Assembly: GCF_964204645.1 (NCBI RefSeq)
Contig: NC_134034.1
Span: 1,548,001 to 1,612,000, forward strand
DNA length: 64,000 nucleotides
Source of the DNA: Tubulanus polymorphus
Lineage: Eukaryota > Nemertea > Palaeonemertea > Tubulaniformes > Tubulanidae
Reading direction: 5' to 3'
Positions 22,701 to 33,809 of this stretch are shown in pieces (within the stretch, counting starts at the first letter, position 1; each line of letters begins with the position of its first letter). The notes beneath the pieces are model-generated. The model made no database searches, was not told where the DNA came from, and saw nothing but the letters and a program-made list of their open reading frames with translations. Position numbers and translations under genes: made by a program.

Positions 22701-25700
22701 AATTCCAATGGCTTTAATATTTGCTGTATCTGGTCACCGGGGGCGCCACTGTGTTGTAACAGCTTGAATATTTTTTCGGCCATCTGTTGAACTTCGGTGT
22801 CCTGCAGCGCTCTCTTGTGGCCACAAACTGCAAATCCTTGCGCTTGATGTTTTGGGGGGAGTTTGAATCATGTCATAATAGCTACGAAAGGAAGATGTGT
22901 ACATGGTTGACGGCGGTTTTGATTTTTTTTCAATCCTCTTACATCACAGTAGGGAGGAACCTGGCTGAGTGTCGCCATGCCATCAGGTTCGAATCCGCAC
23001 CGAGGGAAGAGCATGGCAGAGTCTCACGATGTCATCAGGATCAATTCCCTGCCAAGGGCTGACCCCTCTAACGCCTTTATTAAGTCTTCCTGATGTCAAG
23101 TTCTGCCATCAAATCGTGGTGTAGGGGTTTCTTTTTCTTGTGAATTTCATGTGATGAGATGATTTGTTTTTTCGTTGCAGGTACATGCATGTACTGCTGG
23201 AGTGCACTGATGCCGATACAGAGTTTCTGTTCCTAGGGGAAAACCCACAACTACATTACGTAAGAAACTTTCAACGAACTATTCACAAAGTTATACTTGA
23301 AAAGCTTTCGATTTATGAGTTGAAATTAGACTCTGACTGTTAACATTTTAAAATTTAATGAGATAAGCTGAAATATTTGAAAATATTGCGCTACAGTAAA
23401 CCTCGCCTAACTAGTACCAACTTGGACTGACAATATCGGTCTGAGGTTATCGAAGCCCGAGTTGATGATAAGTGAAAATATGATATATGGACTCACAAAA
23501 ATGGTCTCAACTTAATAAGTTTCGAGTTGGGCAAAGCAAGGTTTACTGACTGATGCAGGGTTCTGACCGGTTTTGGAAAGTCTTGCAATTTGGGATTTTC
23601 AGGCCTTGAAAAAAGCTATGGAAATTGTGTTTTTTCTCTTCCTATGGAAAATGTATGGAAAATCAAAAAATGGTCTGAAAAAAGAATTTTCCTTCCATTT
23701 TGAATTGACGGCTGTATGCCTAACAATTTTGATAACGCCGTTGTCACTTTCCTGGTAACTAATTACATTTTTCATGTGTTATGGAACTGGATGCGCGGTA
23801 ACCATTGAAGAAACACTATTTCGTGCTGTAACATTACAAGTCGAGAATCCCACGCTGATAAAACAGCGTGGGATTCATTTCCTACTTATGGATGCACGGT
23901 TTTTAAAAACCGCCTGCTCTGATGAAATCTCTTTCAATTGTTTGCAGAAATTCAAACTGAAATCGGTGTACGCATGTTACACGTCGAACAGTCTAAGTAT
24001 CGGATCTATACTGCTGATAGTGTAAGTACAACAAGGCGGGCCTGGGGCTGGGCCTGGGGCTGGGCCTGGGGCTGGGGGTTTGATCTTTGTGGAAAAAGCA
24101 TATAAATTATTGTTAGGATTTATTGGTTATTACAAACCTAGATTTCGTTCCTCCCAAATAGGAAAATTTTACTAATATCATGCTGAATAACGAAATGATT
24201 TTCTGGGGCCCTGAAGTGCGTTGTAATCAGGTTACGCTGTAATCAGGTTACGCTGTATCCTTGAATGACACACTTCCCAACGACAGTTTTGTTGATATAT
24301 CGGATCAGGCGCGACAGACACATTGCCGAGATGGCTCTCATTGCCCAGAGTTGTTGATCAGTAGTGGAGATTGTCCCTAGCAAAGTGGACGCAAGCAGTT
24401 CAGAAGAGTCAAAGTGAGGAAAGAACAAAACCCACAATCGAAAGAAAATCCGTAAGAGGATTTTGACTTGTCAGCTCGAATGGGCCATTTTCAAAAACTG
24501 ATAATGTTTTTGAAAATGGCTCATAGCATTTGAGCCTACGTCAAAATCTACTTATAATAATTCTTCGTATTGTGGATTTACAGTCATTTGTTTTTACAAA
24601 TTTGATTACAGTGTACGTAAATGACCCGGCCGATTAGCGGAAACAAGGTACGGTGTATCGTTTCATTTTCTCCCTGTCTAACGGATGAATGAATTCGTTT
24701 CAGGTTATTAGTGTTGGTGATTGTTTATATAGTTGCCGGTGTATTGATTCTGACGTTTTGGAAGAAAGAGGAAGGCGTGAAGCGTATACCGAACGTTACA
24801 TTCTGGACGGATTTTCCCCGTCTTGTTAAGGTGATCAAATAGTGATTTATATCGGGGAGGGATCGCGGCGTAGTTTGTAAATCGTAGCGAGCGTACACAA
24901 AGCAGTGCTACTTTTTTAAGGTCCTTGATTTGAGCTTACTTTTCAGGGAAAAAAAATAGCTGATTGTCCATGCCACTGGCTTTGAGTTGACGCTAGACAT
25001 GTCCCATCCTCCCTCTGCAGGGACTCGAACCTGATGGCATCGCTACACTCAGCCACAGCACGAACCCCTGCATCAGTAGACCGGGTGCGCAGGTACATGC
25101 GCAGCTTTCCGAACGAAAACTGGCGGCACCAATCAGATCGCTCGCTGTATAATCGTTGAGGCAAATTTCAAGGAAGAACTATAAATGGGAAAACCCGGGC
25201 TAAAATAAAACGGGATTTCTGATTGGCTAAAAATCACATCATCTGAACTGCGCATGTATCTGCGCACACGGTCGATTATGGCAGGGTTTCGTGCCGTGGC
25301 AATCTCGATGCCATCAGGTTCGAATCCCTGCCGGGGGAGGATGGACATGTCCTAGTACATAAATCACATAAGTGATTGACAAATCATGACGAGTTACAAA
25401 TTAATCATGGGCGCAATTCAAGTTACTTTTGCTACTTTTTCTGCACCAAAAGTGCTGAAAACCGCCGAGGGCTGATCGCGGGTTGGTTCTTACAGATCAG
25501 GGAATTTTGGATTTATAGATCGGAAAGAACCCTGCAAATACCATGGATTAGTAACAATACAAATTCAATTGTCACAATATTTATCCACTGGTTAAACACT
25601 AACCAACTTTTGAGTAACCTGTCTGGTTTAGTTTCACGATCGGATATTTTCACGTTGGTGTAAGCCCATCCGAGCTTACTTACCACCAACGATAAGCTTA

Positions 25701-25928
25701 CTAAACTAAAACTTATGCTCAAGCTTTACTGCTTCAAGATGAGGGGAGAGGGTGGAGTAGAGGGCTCAATGTCTGATCCTATTCGATTCATGGGACTTTT
25801 CTTTCAGATAACGCCTTTTTTCAGATCTGATGTCGCGATTGTTTAATTTTCGATGTTCGACTTTTCAGGACGGCACGATGTTCGTCGTCGGAAAAGTGCG
25901 CGGTCGATCTGCTTACAACGAGATATAA
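19781..25928 (+). CDS. M6PR: Cation-dependent mannose-6-phosphate-receptor-like membrane protein, 7 exons, 246 aa
   Basis: Exons: 19781-19953, 21267-21369, 21866-21990, 23181-23259, 23948-24021, 24704-24830, 25869-25928; all splice sites are GT-AG and phases match. The start gives a signal peptide (FIYPILIFLTALSSC) and then a luminal MRH domain: GVIDLKPL, YTFNPCSPY, GCSQVLGCQ, LLEC and YAC cysteines. Gln of GCQ, Arg of NDGHR, Glu of LGEN and Tyr of LHY fit the Q-R-E-Y sugar-binding set (inference). One membrane helix spans about 177-203. The tail KRIPNVTFWTDFPRLVKDG aligns with the M6PR tail (FPHLAFWQDLGNLVADG). The family carries lysosomal enzymes from the Golgi to endosomes. The tail ends SAYNEI, giving a YxxI sorting motif, and lacks the dileucine of vertebrate M6PR. 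At 246 aa it is slightly shorter than the human protein (277). Another MRH membrane receptor remains possible. Confidence 0.85.
20096..21119. mobile_element. Inverted-repeat element (about 1 kb) with nested palindromic MITEs, intron 1 of the M6PR-like gene
   Basis: CGGTAAAAGTGCAGATCCG at 20096-20114 is mirrored by CGGATCTGCACTTTTACCG at 21101-21119, and the arms continue (GGTTCAATCAATTACAT / TGTAATTGATTGAACC). Inside, GAGAGGTGCGCATCTGCACT near 20295 and GGATCCGCACCTCTTGTG near 20600 are a second inverted pair of the same words. A further foldback lies at 20785-21004. No transposase frame is present. Confidence 0.75.
20785..21004. mobile_element. Foldback MITE of about 220 bp nested in the 1-kb element
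   Basis: AATCTAAAGTGAAGATTTGT (20785-20804, running on to GTTTGCTGAAAC at 20823) is mirrored at 20966-21004 (GTTTCAGCAAAT ... AATCTTCACTTTAGATT). The arms are about 39 bp with few mismatches. Confidence 0.75.
21430..21760. repeat. Tandem repeat of about 78 bp, four units, intron 2 of the M6PR-like gene
   Basis: Units share AATTTGATGATGTCATAGGG, GGAGGCAGACATCTCT and AGAAGTGTCTACAAATCAAA. The TGATGATGTCATAGGG core is the same as in the inverted repeats at 10328-10545 in the integrin gene. Confidence 0.85.
22185..22305. repeat. Dispersed repeat, same family as 9785-9962
   Basis: GGATCCACCAGGTGTCGCTA, TACTGCGGCAATATA and GGATTCCACTTG match the two units in the integrin intron. Confidence 0.6.
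22501..22620 (+). pseudogene. Possible duplicated exon 3 of the M6PR-like gene (relic or alternative exon)
   Basis: A strong acceptor (TTTTGTTTGACAG) ends at 22500. In the same entry phase as exon 3 the frame begins GCQRPLGSINTVYLLG, echoing GCQNSASIAYPL of exon 3 (21866-21990), and goes on LEDANLEWLYLA against VENKTLTFLYDA. No donor in the required phase is visible before the stop at 22683, so it is probably a decayed duplicate; a mutually exclusive exon cannot be excluded. Confidence 0.4.
22950..23060 (+). repeat. tRNA-like repeat fragment with box A and box B words
   Basis: TGGCTGAGTGTCGC resembles a polymerase III box A and GGTTCGAATCC matches box B. It resembles the ends of the transposons at 25005 and 26355 (GATGCCATCAGGTTCGA) and is probably a decayed copy, not a tRNA gene: no acceptor stem or cloverleaf is formed. 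Confidence 0.45.
23845..23876. other. Perfect 13-bp-stem hairpin in intron 4 of the M6PR-like gene
   Basis: GAATCCCACGCTG, a six-base loop ATAAAA, then CAGCGTGGGATTC. It lies 72 bases before exon 5, close to the acceptor region. Confidence 0.8.
25005..25343. mobile_element. Non-autonomous inverted-repeat transposon, 339 bp, tRNA-like ends, 9-bp target duplication
   Basis: The element starts CATCCTCCCTCTGCAGGGAC and ends with the inverted form GGGAGGATG. The arms are about 110 bp, alike but not identical: type 1 on the left (CTGCAGGGACTCGAACC), type 2 on the right (GGTTCGAATCCCTGCC). Both flanks carry GACATGTCC (24996-25004 and 25344-25352), a 9-bp duplication. The terminal arms contain a box-B-like GGTTCGAATCC. 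It sits in the last intron of the M6PR-like gene and has no coding capacity. Confidence 0.8.
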
Positions 25929-26503
25929 AACCTCCGATGCCACACGCGCGCGCGCGCGCGACGATGCCGCCGTGAACACAATCAGATCCGTTTGAGCCGA
26001 GCAGCAATAACTTTGATAACCAGTCCGCGAAACGAGAAAATAAAACTTAATCGATCAAAACTAAACCGTGTGATTATGAGATATACTTTATTACGATGTA
26101 CATGTATTATTTATTACGAAATATTTTATATGGTCCTTTAAAAATGGCTGCTGTATTTTGATTTTGAATAAAATATGAAATTTTGTAATTAGAATTATGA
26201 TTGATAAATTATTCCGATTATTTTTCGCTTTTTATTTCGATTTGTTGAAACTGAAGTCGTCATCCCTCGTTTACAAATGGTTTGATAAATCTTCTCAGTC
26301 TGATTCTGGCCGTTCGAGTGTGCATCCTCGCTTGCCAGTGGTCCGGTGTCGCTCCATCCTCCCCCGGCAGGGATTCGAACCTGATGGCATCGTGATTGCC
26401 ACGGCACGAAACCCTGCCATAATCGACCGAGTGCGCAGTTCAGATGATGTGATTTTTAACCAATCAGAAATCCCGTTTTATTTTAGCCCGGGTTTTCCCA
26501 TTT

Positions 26504-29500
26504 AACACGTTCCCAAATGTTTTGATACTTTCTCAGTTTGTATCAAAAATATTGCCAATTTCTGGTCATTGAGTCCTGAAAAATGATAAATTTACAGCGC
26601 AAAATCGTACAAACGTGTCAATTATACTTCTAAACACTTTATTTGCGGACCAGTTTATGAATTGAGCGTGGGCCATAGAGCGCTATATCCGCCTGTGATC
26701 TCGACTTTCAATTTATTACGTAAGCTATTCGTGAACAAAATGCGGCCGGCGCACAATAGAAACTTCGCTCTATTTATTCTTTCATTACCGCCGACGAAGA
26801 GGACCGATATTTCGCAAATTGGATTCGGGAGGTTTAAACCTCCCAAGGTCAAATCACTAAAATTGTGACCTTCGTGGAGATTATCTAAAAAGCCGATGGT
26901 AATCAAATTTAGCAGAACTTTTTACCCAAACGTTTAATGGTTTGAAAATCTTTCAATGGCATTCCTAAGTATTTGATGAAAGTTGAGAAATCATAAGATA
27001 TTCATATAACCATGGACTCTAAAACCTAAATCGTTTAAGAGTCCCTGGTATAAAAAAAAACTTTGCATAACGAAGAAGCAAAAATTCGAATCTGATTCAT
27101 CTGTTTGGAATTGATTCTTATGAAATGGAAACAAATGCGTGAGCACTACTCATTGATTCGTTCATTATTGTACAATATGTTTCATTTGTTGACCGTAAGA
27201 CGTTGACATTATGTCAATTTCATTCAATTTACTTTGCGGCTTTACAACGGCTATTTCACTGGTTCTGCGTGATGAGATAATTCTGATTAAAGTTATTGTA
27301 TTAATTTCTATATGTATATACATAATGATACTCTTTCTGAATAAAGGATGCACGTTATTCGAATCCCCACCATTGTTCTCTACAATGTACGTTAATCAAA
27401 CTCACGATAAAACCAGAGCCAAAACCATGGACTCAAAAACGAAGAATCCGTGGTCAAACATACAATTCTAATTTCCCCGTTAGTTCACTGATGCCGTCAG
27501 TTTCTATCGAATGCAAGGATTCTAGCCAATCAGAGAGGCGCATGCAAACATCCATTGGCATGTAAGTTATAGTACAACTTAGACAATAATCAAGGTGCGA
27601 GCCAATGTCAGTAACTAGAATATGTTCTTTCATCAAATATAAATAACTCAGCAGTAGTCAGTTAGTTGAGTGTTTGTTTGACTTGTTTTGTATTTCATCA
27701 ATAAATCTATTTCATTCTATTTTAAAGTACAAACTAAACGCTTGAATTGCTTATAACACGACCAGGTATGAATTAGAATAGATTGGCTTAATATTTCGAA
27801 TGCAAATTTGGCGATTAAGCAATCGGAAATTCGAAGTGCTTGAGAAATTTTTCAATACGCCCATTACTTCGAATAGCGATAAGTTCATTGACACATGTGA
27901 CCATTGTTTTGTTACTTTCGATAGCGATTCGAATAAGCTATGCGACAGCTAACGACAGCACAATCGCAATATCAACAGAAGTTCATTTTATCCTACATGA
28001 TGAGGCTAAATTCAGTGAAATCGATCGTGTTCTGAAATATATATTTTCCTGGATACATTTTGTTTATTGTAGCTATTCTATGCGGTTTATACATTAACCT
28101 GCTATAACATATTGACCGTTTTCAAGAACCCAAAAATTACAATTTTCTGGGAATCTGTTTTTTCCAAAAACAACCCAAACCCGAAATTGTGTACAGTTAG
28201 TACGCAGCGTATATAATGTCGGATTAGAGAATATTGAAAAAAACTTAGAAAAAGTTCAGTGAAGGAAAATAAGCTCAGCAGTGACAAATTGTCATTTCAT
28301 CTCCTTCACGTGATTAATTGATGTCCAAATATGTTCTACCGTGAAAACTCTGCATTTAGCGTCAAACGAATTTTTGTATACGTATCTCAGGATGCATGCT
28401 CTTCAAAAAGGTAGCCTATTAGGAAAAAACTTATCCGGTAAAATCCTAATTTGTCCTAAACGATATTCCAACTATTATTTTGTTAATTATTCAACTATCA
28501 TCACTAACTGGGTAAGTTAGTTGAACTTACATAAAGATATATCATTAGGGACACTTCAATTTCACACCATTCAATATCATAAGGGAACAAAATTCTTTGA
28601 AACTTGGTTAATGGTAGTTCTTAAGACTAGGTTTTGTTTCCGGAATTTACTAAATGTACCAATTCTAATAATTCACTCATTGAAGCTTCTATACATCAGA
28701 AGCGAAAGCTCGTGCGTCGAAATAAATAGTTAACCTTTAAAGTACTACTCGTCTCTTCATTTAAATTCAAATAATATAAGTCTTTATTGATTCTTTTTTT
28801 GTTGGAATATGCATAACTTTTTCTGGGCAAATTTCTATATTCTGTCAAGTCATGGACGTTTTAGAGTCCATGGTCAAGGTATTTTGGCTATAACGAATAT
28901 AACTAACTCCCTGGGGCAACGATGTGGCTGATGAAATGATCTCTCCCATTGTAATCCCACCATTTAATTACTCATTGTATAACAACTCTCACAATTAAGC
29001 CTCGGACTCTTCAACGAATTATGAGTGCATGCTTTAGTATAGGCTCTGATATAGAGCATATTGTCTTGATTTAGAACATGTATGCATAAACTCTAGGCTG
29101 CAAAGAAATACGTATTCAGCGGCTCTAATCGAGTTAAATCTTTCGTCATAGATTAACACAGAAAGGCGGCACCCAATCGCTGCTTATTGACATTAGGCAC
29201 AAGTCACTGTTATGTTCATTAGTAAAACTAATATAGAATTACAAGTGAGGAGGGAAAATGTATAAATTGAATTTATAAATGAATTTATAAGAATTTTGCA
29301 TGCATCGGAGTGCACTTAAATTGGATTATTACAAAATAACTCACTCCAAAATTTATGATATTGTTTCATTGATATTTATTACTTTAAAGCGATTCACTTT
29401 AAGAACTTTGGTCAACAATAAGTCTGACCTGCAAATCAAATCATCGGGAGACAAAATACTGTTTCAAAAAATCATATTGCTAATACATTCCTAATCTTAA

Positions 29501-32500
29501 CCTTTCGCCATAAACCTACTGGATTTAGGGCCTGGGGTAAAATCTAGGTAAAATCCTCACTTGGCGATTTTTCAAGAACATTTGAAAGCACGATATTTAT
29601 TCAAACATATTCATCCACAATACAACTGCAATATATTTAACTGTGCATTGATCTCTTTTGATGAAATAAATCTTTAAATAAATTCATAGAATAAATGAAA
29701 TTAATGAACTTTTTATTCATACTATCTTTTCATATTCTTATTCATACTATATTTTAATTCGAACTAAATAACTCTTTTTAACTTGTGGTATAGTATGCTT
29801 ATGATATGGATTCGATTTACGTATCAATATTTTCATGTTGACGGGGGCCTGATGATGGCTAATAGCATTAGCCGAAACATTGCTCGTAGAACATTTGATT
29901 TTTAGCTGAATTCATTGTGGGATTTGTCTCGTTATTCACCATACACGGATATTGTGTATTTTCTTCTCATTTTCATGTTGGTTTTGAACAACTTAAATTT
30001 TGCGATTCTAATCCCTTATTAACTTTAGATGACAGTAATACCTTCAATTTACATGTAAAATATGATCACTGCTGAAAGTGTAATAAGGAATATATATTTA
30101 CTCCAGTGACAATATTTTGATTCAAAGATTTAATTCAATCATCTAGTCCGAGTCTGTATGGTAAAACCTCTGGCTAACCAAGAGCTAACCGAATACCGAC
30201 AATAGAAGGTGGTCGCTTAAAAATTAGTTAATTTACGCAACAGGAATCTATCTTGATTTCAAGGGCACTTCAATTAATCGTTTCAATAGTGACCACTGTA
30301 AATTAGCCAGTAGTTTCAACGACCGAATTCAATCAACCGATTCGTATCCTAAGAATGAGAATTGTATCTAACCACAGTAGTTATTCCTCATCAAACGTTC
30401 GTTCATCATATTATACATCTATACATCATTACTATCATCTTCAGTTAATAGAGTGCAATAAAATCTTGAATCTATGAGTTGAGTTTTTTTGAACATAATA
30501 AATTGTGTTGATTTTATGTTAGTTAAATCAAATATTGGGAATATTTTACCGGGGGATTTTTACTTTGGGGATAATAAGCTAAATTATTTTATATCATCGG
30601 TTTTCATTAAGAAAAAAAAACAACTATTAATCTTAACTACACTTATATTCCTTTTGGAACATTAAGATTCTTTCATTGAATTTAATATGTTATTTCGTAC
30701 ATAGTTCATCACAGTGCGTCATTCACGCTTAAATGTACAAAACTTCTTTACAGAGTTCAAAATATAAACCAACAAAAATCTCATCTCAAGCATGTACTAG
30801 CGCTGACGCTATGGGATAAAACCAAGTCTCGATTCATTGCCTAAAATGTGGGTACATTCATTCAAATCAGGACTAAAATACGCTTATATGAATATCTTGC
30901 ATGATATCATTTTACATTACGGGTGTCTCATAGGCCTGGTTTTACTTGTACATTGTCATCAATTGATTAAACATCCCAAGTAACTTCTTTATTTACTTAT
31001 GGCTTAATCACTGGTATTCAATAGCTAGTCGGCTATAGAAAGACTAACCCGATAAAATTCTATTAACCGTTCGTCCAGAGTCGAACACTCGCGCGTTAAT
31101 TCGCAACGATTTTAAAGAAAGAAAATGATTGCATGAAATCTACTTTTCGTATCAATCGGCGTCCAATCTCTTAAACCATCCTAAACACAGTAGTGTAGTA
31201 GTTTGTGTCTATTTGCTTTTGCTGATGTCATTTAACATAACAATGGAAATGTATTCGTTTATTTGGAAATTATATGAAGATATGGAGTAATCATGTGACA
31301 AATCAAATTGTTACTGCAAGGCAAAACATAGCGCACTTCAGATATATGATATGGCCTTAAAGACTTTTCATATATTAACAGTCCAGTTTAACGTCTATTG
31401 ATATGAATGGTCCAGTTTTGATATGACTGTCGCAACAGTTGGAATAAAACCTATGAAATCTAGGGGCATTTATCTCATGAAATTTAGATTTGAGATAATT
31501 GTATTGTATTGTATGAGGATTAAACATTTCAATGGCTGGTGATTATTTGTGATGAAGTAATCAGTGAGATGGACTGTGATTGAGGCACTCGGGTCAGATA
31601 ATATTTTTAGATAAAACAGTGCATTTGTTAAAGCAGAACACATGATTTTAAACTATATATAAGTAGCTAAACCGTTAATTTTCATTCCTAACTTTTCATC
31701 ACTCCCGATTATCAAAAATAATTCAACAGTTTGATTAACGGATAGTTGCAGTTAACAACATTTCTATCTGATAGAGAAGGTATACAGGTATACAGAGGAA
31801 CAAGAAAAGAACATCCAACTAGACACTGAAAAATCTTTATTCGGGTTTTTTACCTGGGGCCTTTACCTTGGGGTATATTTAACAAGGGGATTTTTACTGA
31901 AAGGGACCTTTACGGGGCGAGTTTTTACCCGATCACATCGATTATTGAATGACATGTTCGATAAAATCATGACAAAAACTGGTATCACTGGTACAATTTG
32001 CTAATTTTCGCTGTTCGGGTGGTTCTGTAGACTATTGGCTATACCGTTGGTAACTGACTAGCTATTTGTATCACTGATCGGACTGTGAAAATATAGCTTT
32101 GACAAAACCACAACGAGAAATGAATCAAATGCAATATTTTACTCGAAAACGAGCTTAACCACGGAATCAGTAACGTTTTTTTACAGTCCATGGCTGAAAT
32201 GACGCTATTGAAAAAATCAATGAGAAATACTGCCTCCGATTTTTATGACGAAAATATAGGAATGAATTCTGAACAGAATCAAATCAGGTTGTTCTTATTG
32301 GTATTGTGTATACATTTCATTTATTAGATATTTCACGTAATTCGTGTAATTAGGAAAAACTCGATCCAATAATTGGTTTTTCTTTCGGTTTTACGTAATT
32401 TACAACTTACCAAATATGGAATACATGGTTTGACATTAAAACCAGCGAGCATTATGGTATCAAGTTCAACCAAAATTGATAACGATCGGCCTTTCGTAGA

Positions 32501-32880
32501 ATCTCCCTGAAGGTCACAATTTTAGTAAATTGACATTGGGAGGTTTAAACCTCCCGAATCCAATTAGCAAAATATCGGTCCTCTATGTCGGCGACAATAA
32601 AAGTACCCTGCGCGTAACTTTCTATTGTGCGCCTGCCGCGTTTTGGGCACGAGTAGCTTACGTAATCTTAATTGAAAGTTGAGATCACAGGCAGATATTG
32701 AGGTCTATGGCCCACACATAACATCATAAATTGGTCAGGAAATAAAGTGTTTTGAGGTATAGATGACACGTTTGTACGATTTTACACTGTAAATTTATCA
32801 TTTTTCAGGACTTAAGGACCAAAAATCGGCAATATTTTTGATACAAACTGAGAAAGTATCAAAACATTTGAGAACGCGTT
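26504..32880. mobile_element. Nested 6.4-kb inverted-repeat element, 400-bp arms, no transposase frame
   Basis: The left arm begins AACACGTTCCCAAATG at 26504 and the right arm, read inverted from 32880, begins AACGCGTTCTCAAATG. The arms stay alike for about 400 bp, to near 26900 and 32480, including GGGAGGTTTAAACCTCCC near both inner ends. ATTT flanks both sides (26500-26503, 32881-32884) where the uninterrupted copy at 25005-25343 has one, so this looks like a 4-bp target duplication. The 5.6-kb interior is AT-rich and has no open frame above about 90 codons; it holds a hammerhead-like motif at 29849. It may be a non-autonomous transposon or two facing repeats with unrelated filling. Confidence 0.65.
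29838..29890 (+). ncRNA. Hammerhead-ribozyme-like motif
   Basis: CTGATGA (29849-29855), then a stem GGCTAAT/ATTAGCC closed by AGC, then GAAAC (29874-29878) is the conserved hammerhead core in order. GGGC before the core can pair with GCTC after it as stem I. Stem III is minimal (ACATTG where ACGTTG would be expected), so cleavage may be lost. Such minimal motifs are known in Penelope-like and related retroelements of animals; no reverse transcriptase frame lies nearby. Confidence 0.6.
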
Positions 32881-33058
32881 ATTTATAGTTCTTCCTTGAA
32901 ACGATTATACAACGAGCAATCTGATTGGTGCCGCCAGTTTTCGTTCGGATAGCTGCGCATGTACCTGCGCACCCGGTCTACTGATGCAGGGGTTCGTGCC
33001 GTGAGTGTAGCGATGCCATCAGGTTCGAGTCCCTGCAGAGGGAGGATGGTGTCGCTCC

Positions 33059-33809
33059 CGCACTCGCTGCCACTGCCTCGCGGAACGGCTTCAGCTTAGT
33101 GGGTTCGAATGCCTTGACGGGTGTAGATGTGGAGTGCGGGGAACACCCAGAGGTGGATCTTAGGTAGTCTGAATACCAGTCGTTACGGTTCCCTTCCCTC
33201 GGTTGTTTGAGGAACACTGGCTAGGTACTAATGAACATTCCAGGGTTAGTCTCGGGAAGTCATGGTCCGAACGACTTAAAGCAAAACAAACAGCTGAGAA
33301 TTGAGAATCTCTTTAAATAACCAATCGAACAAACATCCGTACAGTTACCCCTCGCCGGATGAATCGTAGTTTTGCATACTGCCACTAGATGCCGTGGTCG
33401 TGAAGAGATTTGTGAGTCCGCATAACGCGATTTCTTCCCCATAACGATATAACTTGCCTTGTATCGACGAAGGAAAATTGACAAAACACAACAATAAACG
33501 AAATAGATAAATTTTACGTAACTTTTCTTTTATTCTGGAAACGTTACTTTTTTGTTGACAGTAAGTTTGACTAAATAAGAGCAGGGACCTGAGTTCCGTT
33601 AACTCCCGGTGTCAAGGGCGCCAATCGATCGAAAGGAAATCAAAATTCGAGGACAAAATCTGTCTCCAGACTTAGATAATGAACTAATCAATTAACTCTG
33701 AGTTAAACTCAATAAACTAACTCACAACTCAGTGAAACTTGGCCTGATGATTTTCTATCGGTCCCACGCGCTTGGTCTTGCTTTTGTCAAAACTTCCTGG
33801 AGCAGACGA
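33059..33809. other. Intergenic DNA downstream of the methyltransferase gene
   Basis: No gene is seen. GGGTTCGAATGCC near 33110 is box-B-like. TTAACTCTGAGTTAAACTC and CTAACTCACAACTCAG near 33690-33735 resemble the interior of the MITE family at 13507 and 49627, probably a decayed copy. Confidence 0.4.

Larger units (their letters stand above)
26355..33048. mobile_element. Second copy of the CATCCTCCC transposon, opened by a nested 6.4-kb element
   Basis: It begins CATCCTCCCCCGGCAGGGAT (type 2 arm) and ends with the type 1 arm and GGGAGGATG. GTGTCGCTC flanks both ends (26346-26354 and 33049-33057). Outside the nested insertion it is collinear with the 339-bp copy at 25005-25343 in the opposite orientation. 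The left part (CAATCAGAAATCCCGTTTTA to GGGTTTTCCCATTT) and right part (ATTTATAGTTCTTCCTTG onward) join exactly where the small copy is uninterrupted (CCCATTTATAG). Confidence 0.75.

Noticed and set aside
24990-25345. tRNA genes at GGTTCGAATCC / GGTTCGAGTCC sites
   Set aside because: Box B is present but no cloverleaf or acceptor stem forms; the sequences are ends of transposons with target duplications.
25951-25962. CG-dinucleotide run after the M6PR-like stop as a CpG island or Z-DNA element
   Set aside because: It is only about 12 bases of simple repeat in a 3' UTR; nothing else supports a function.
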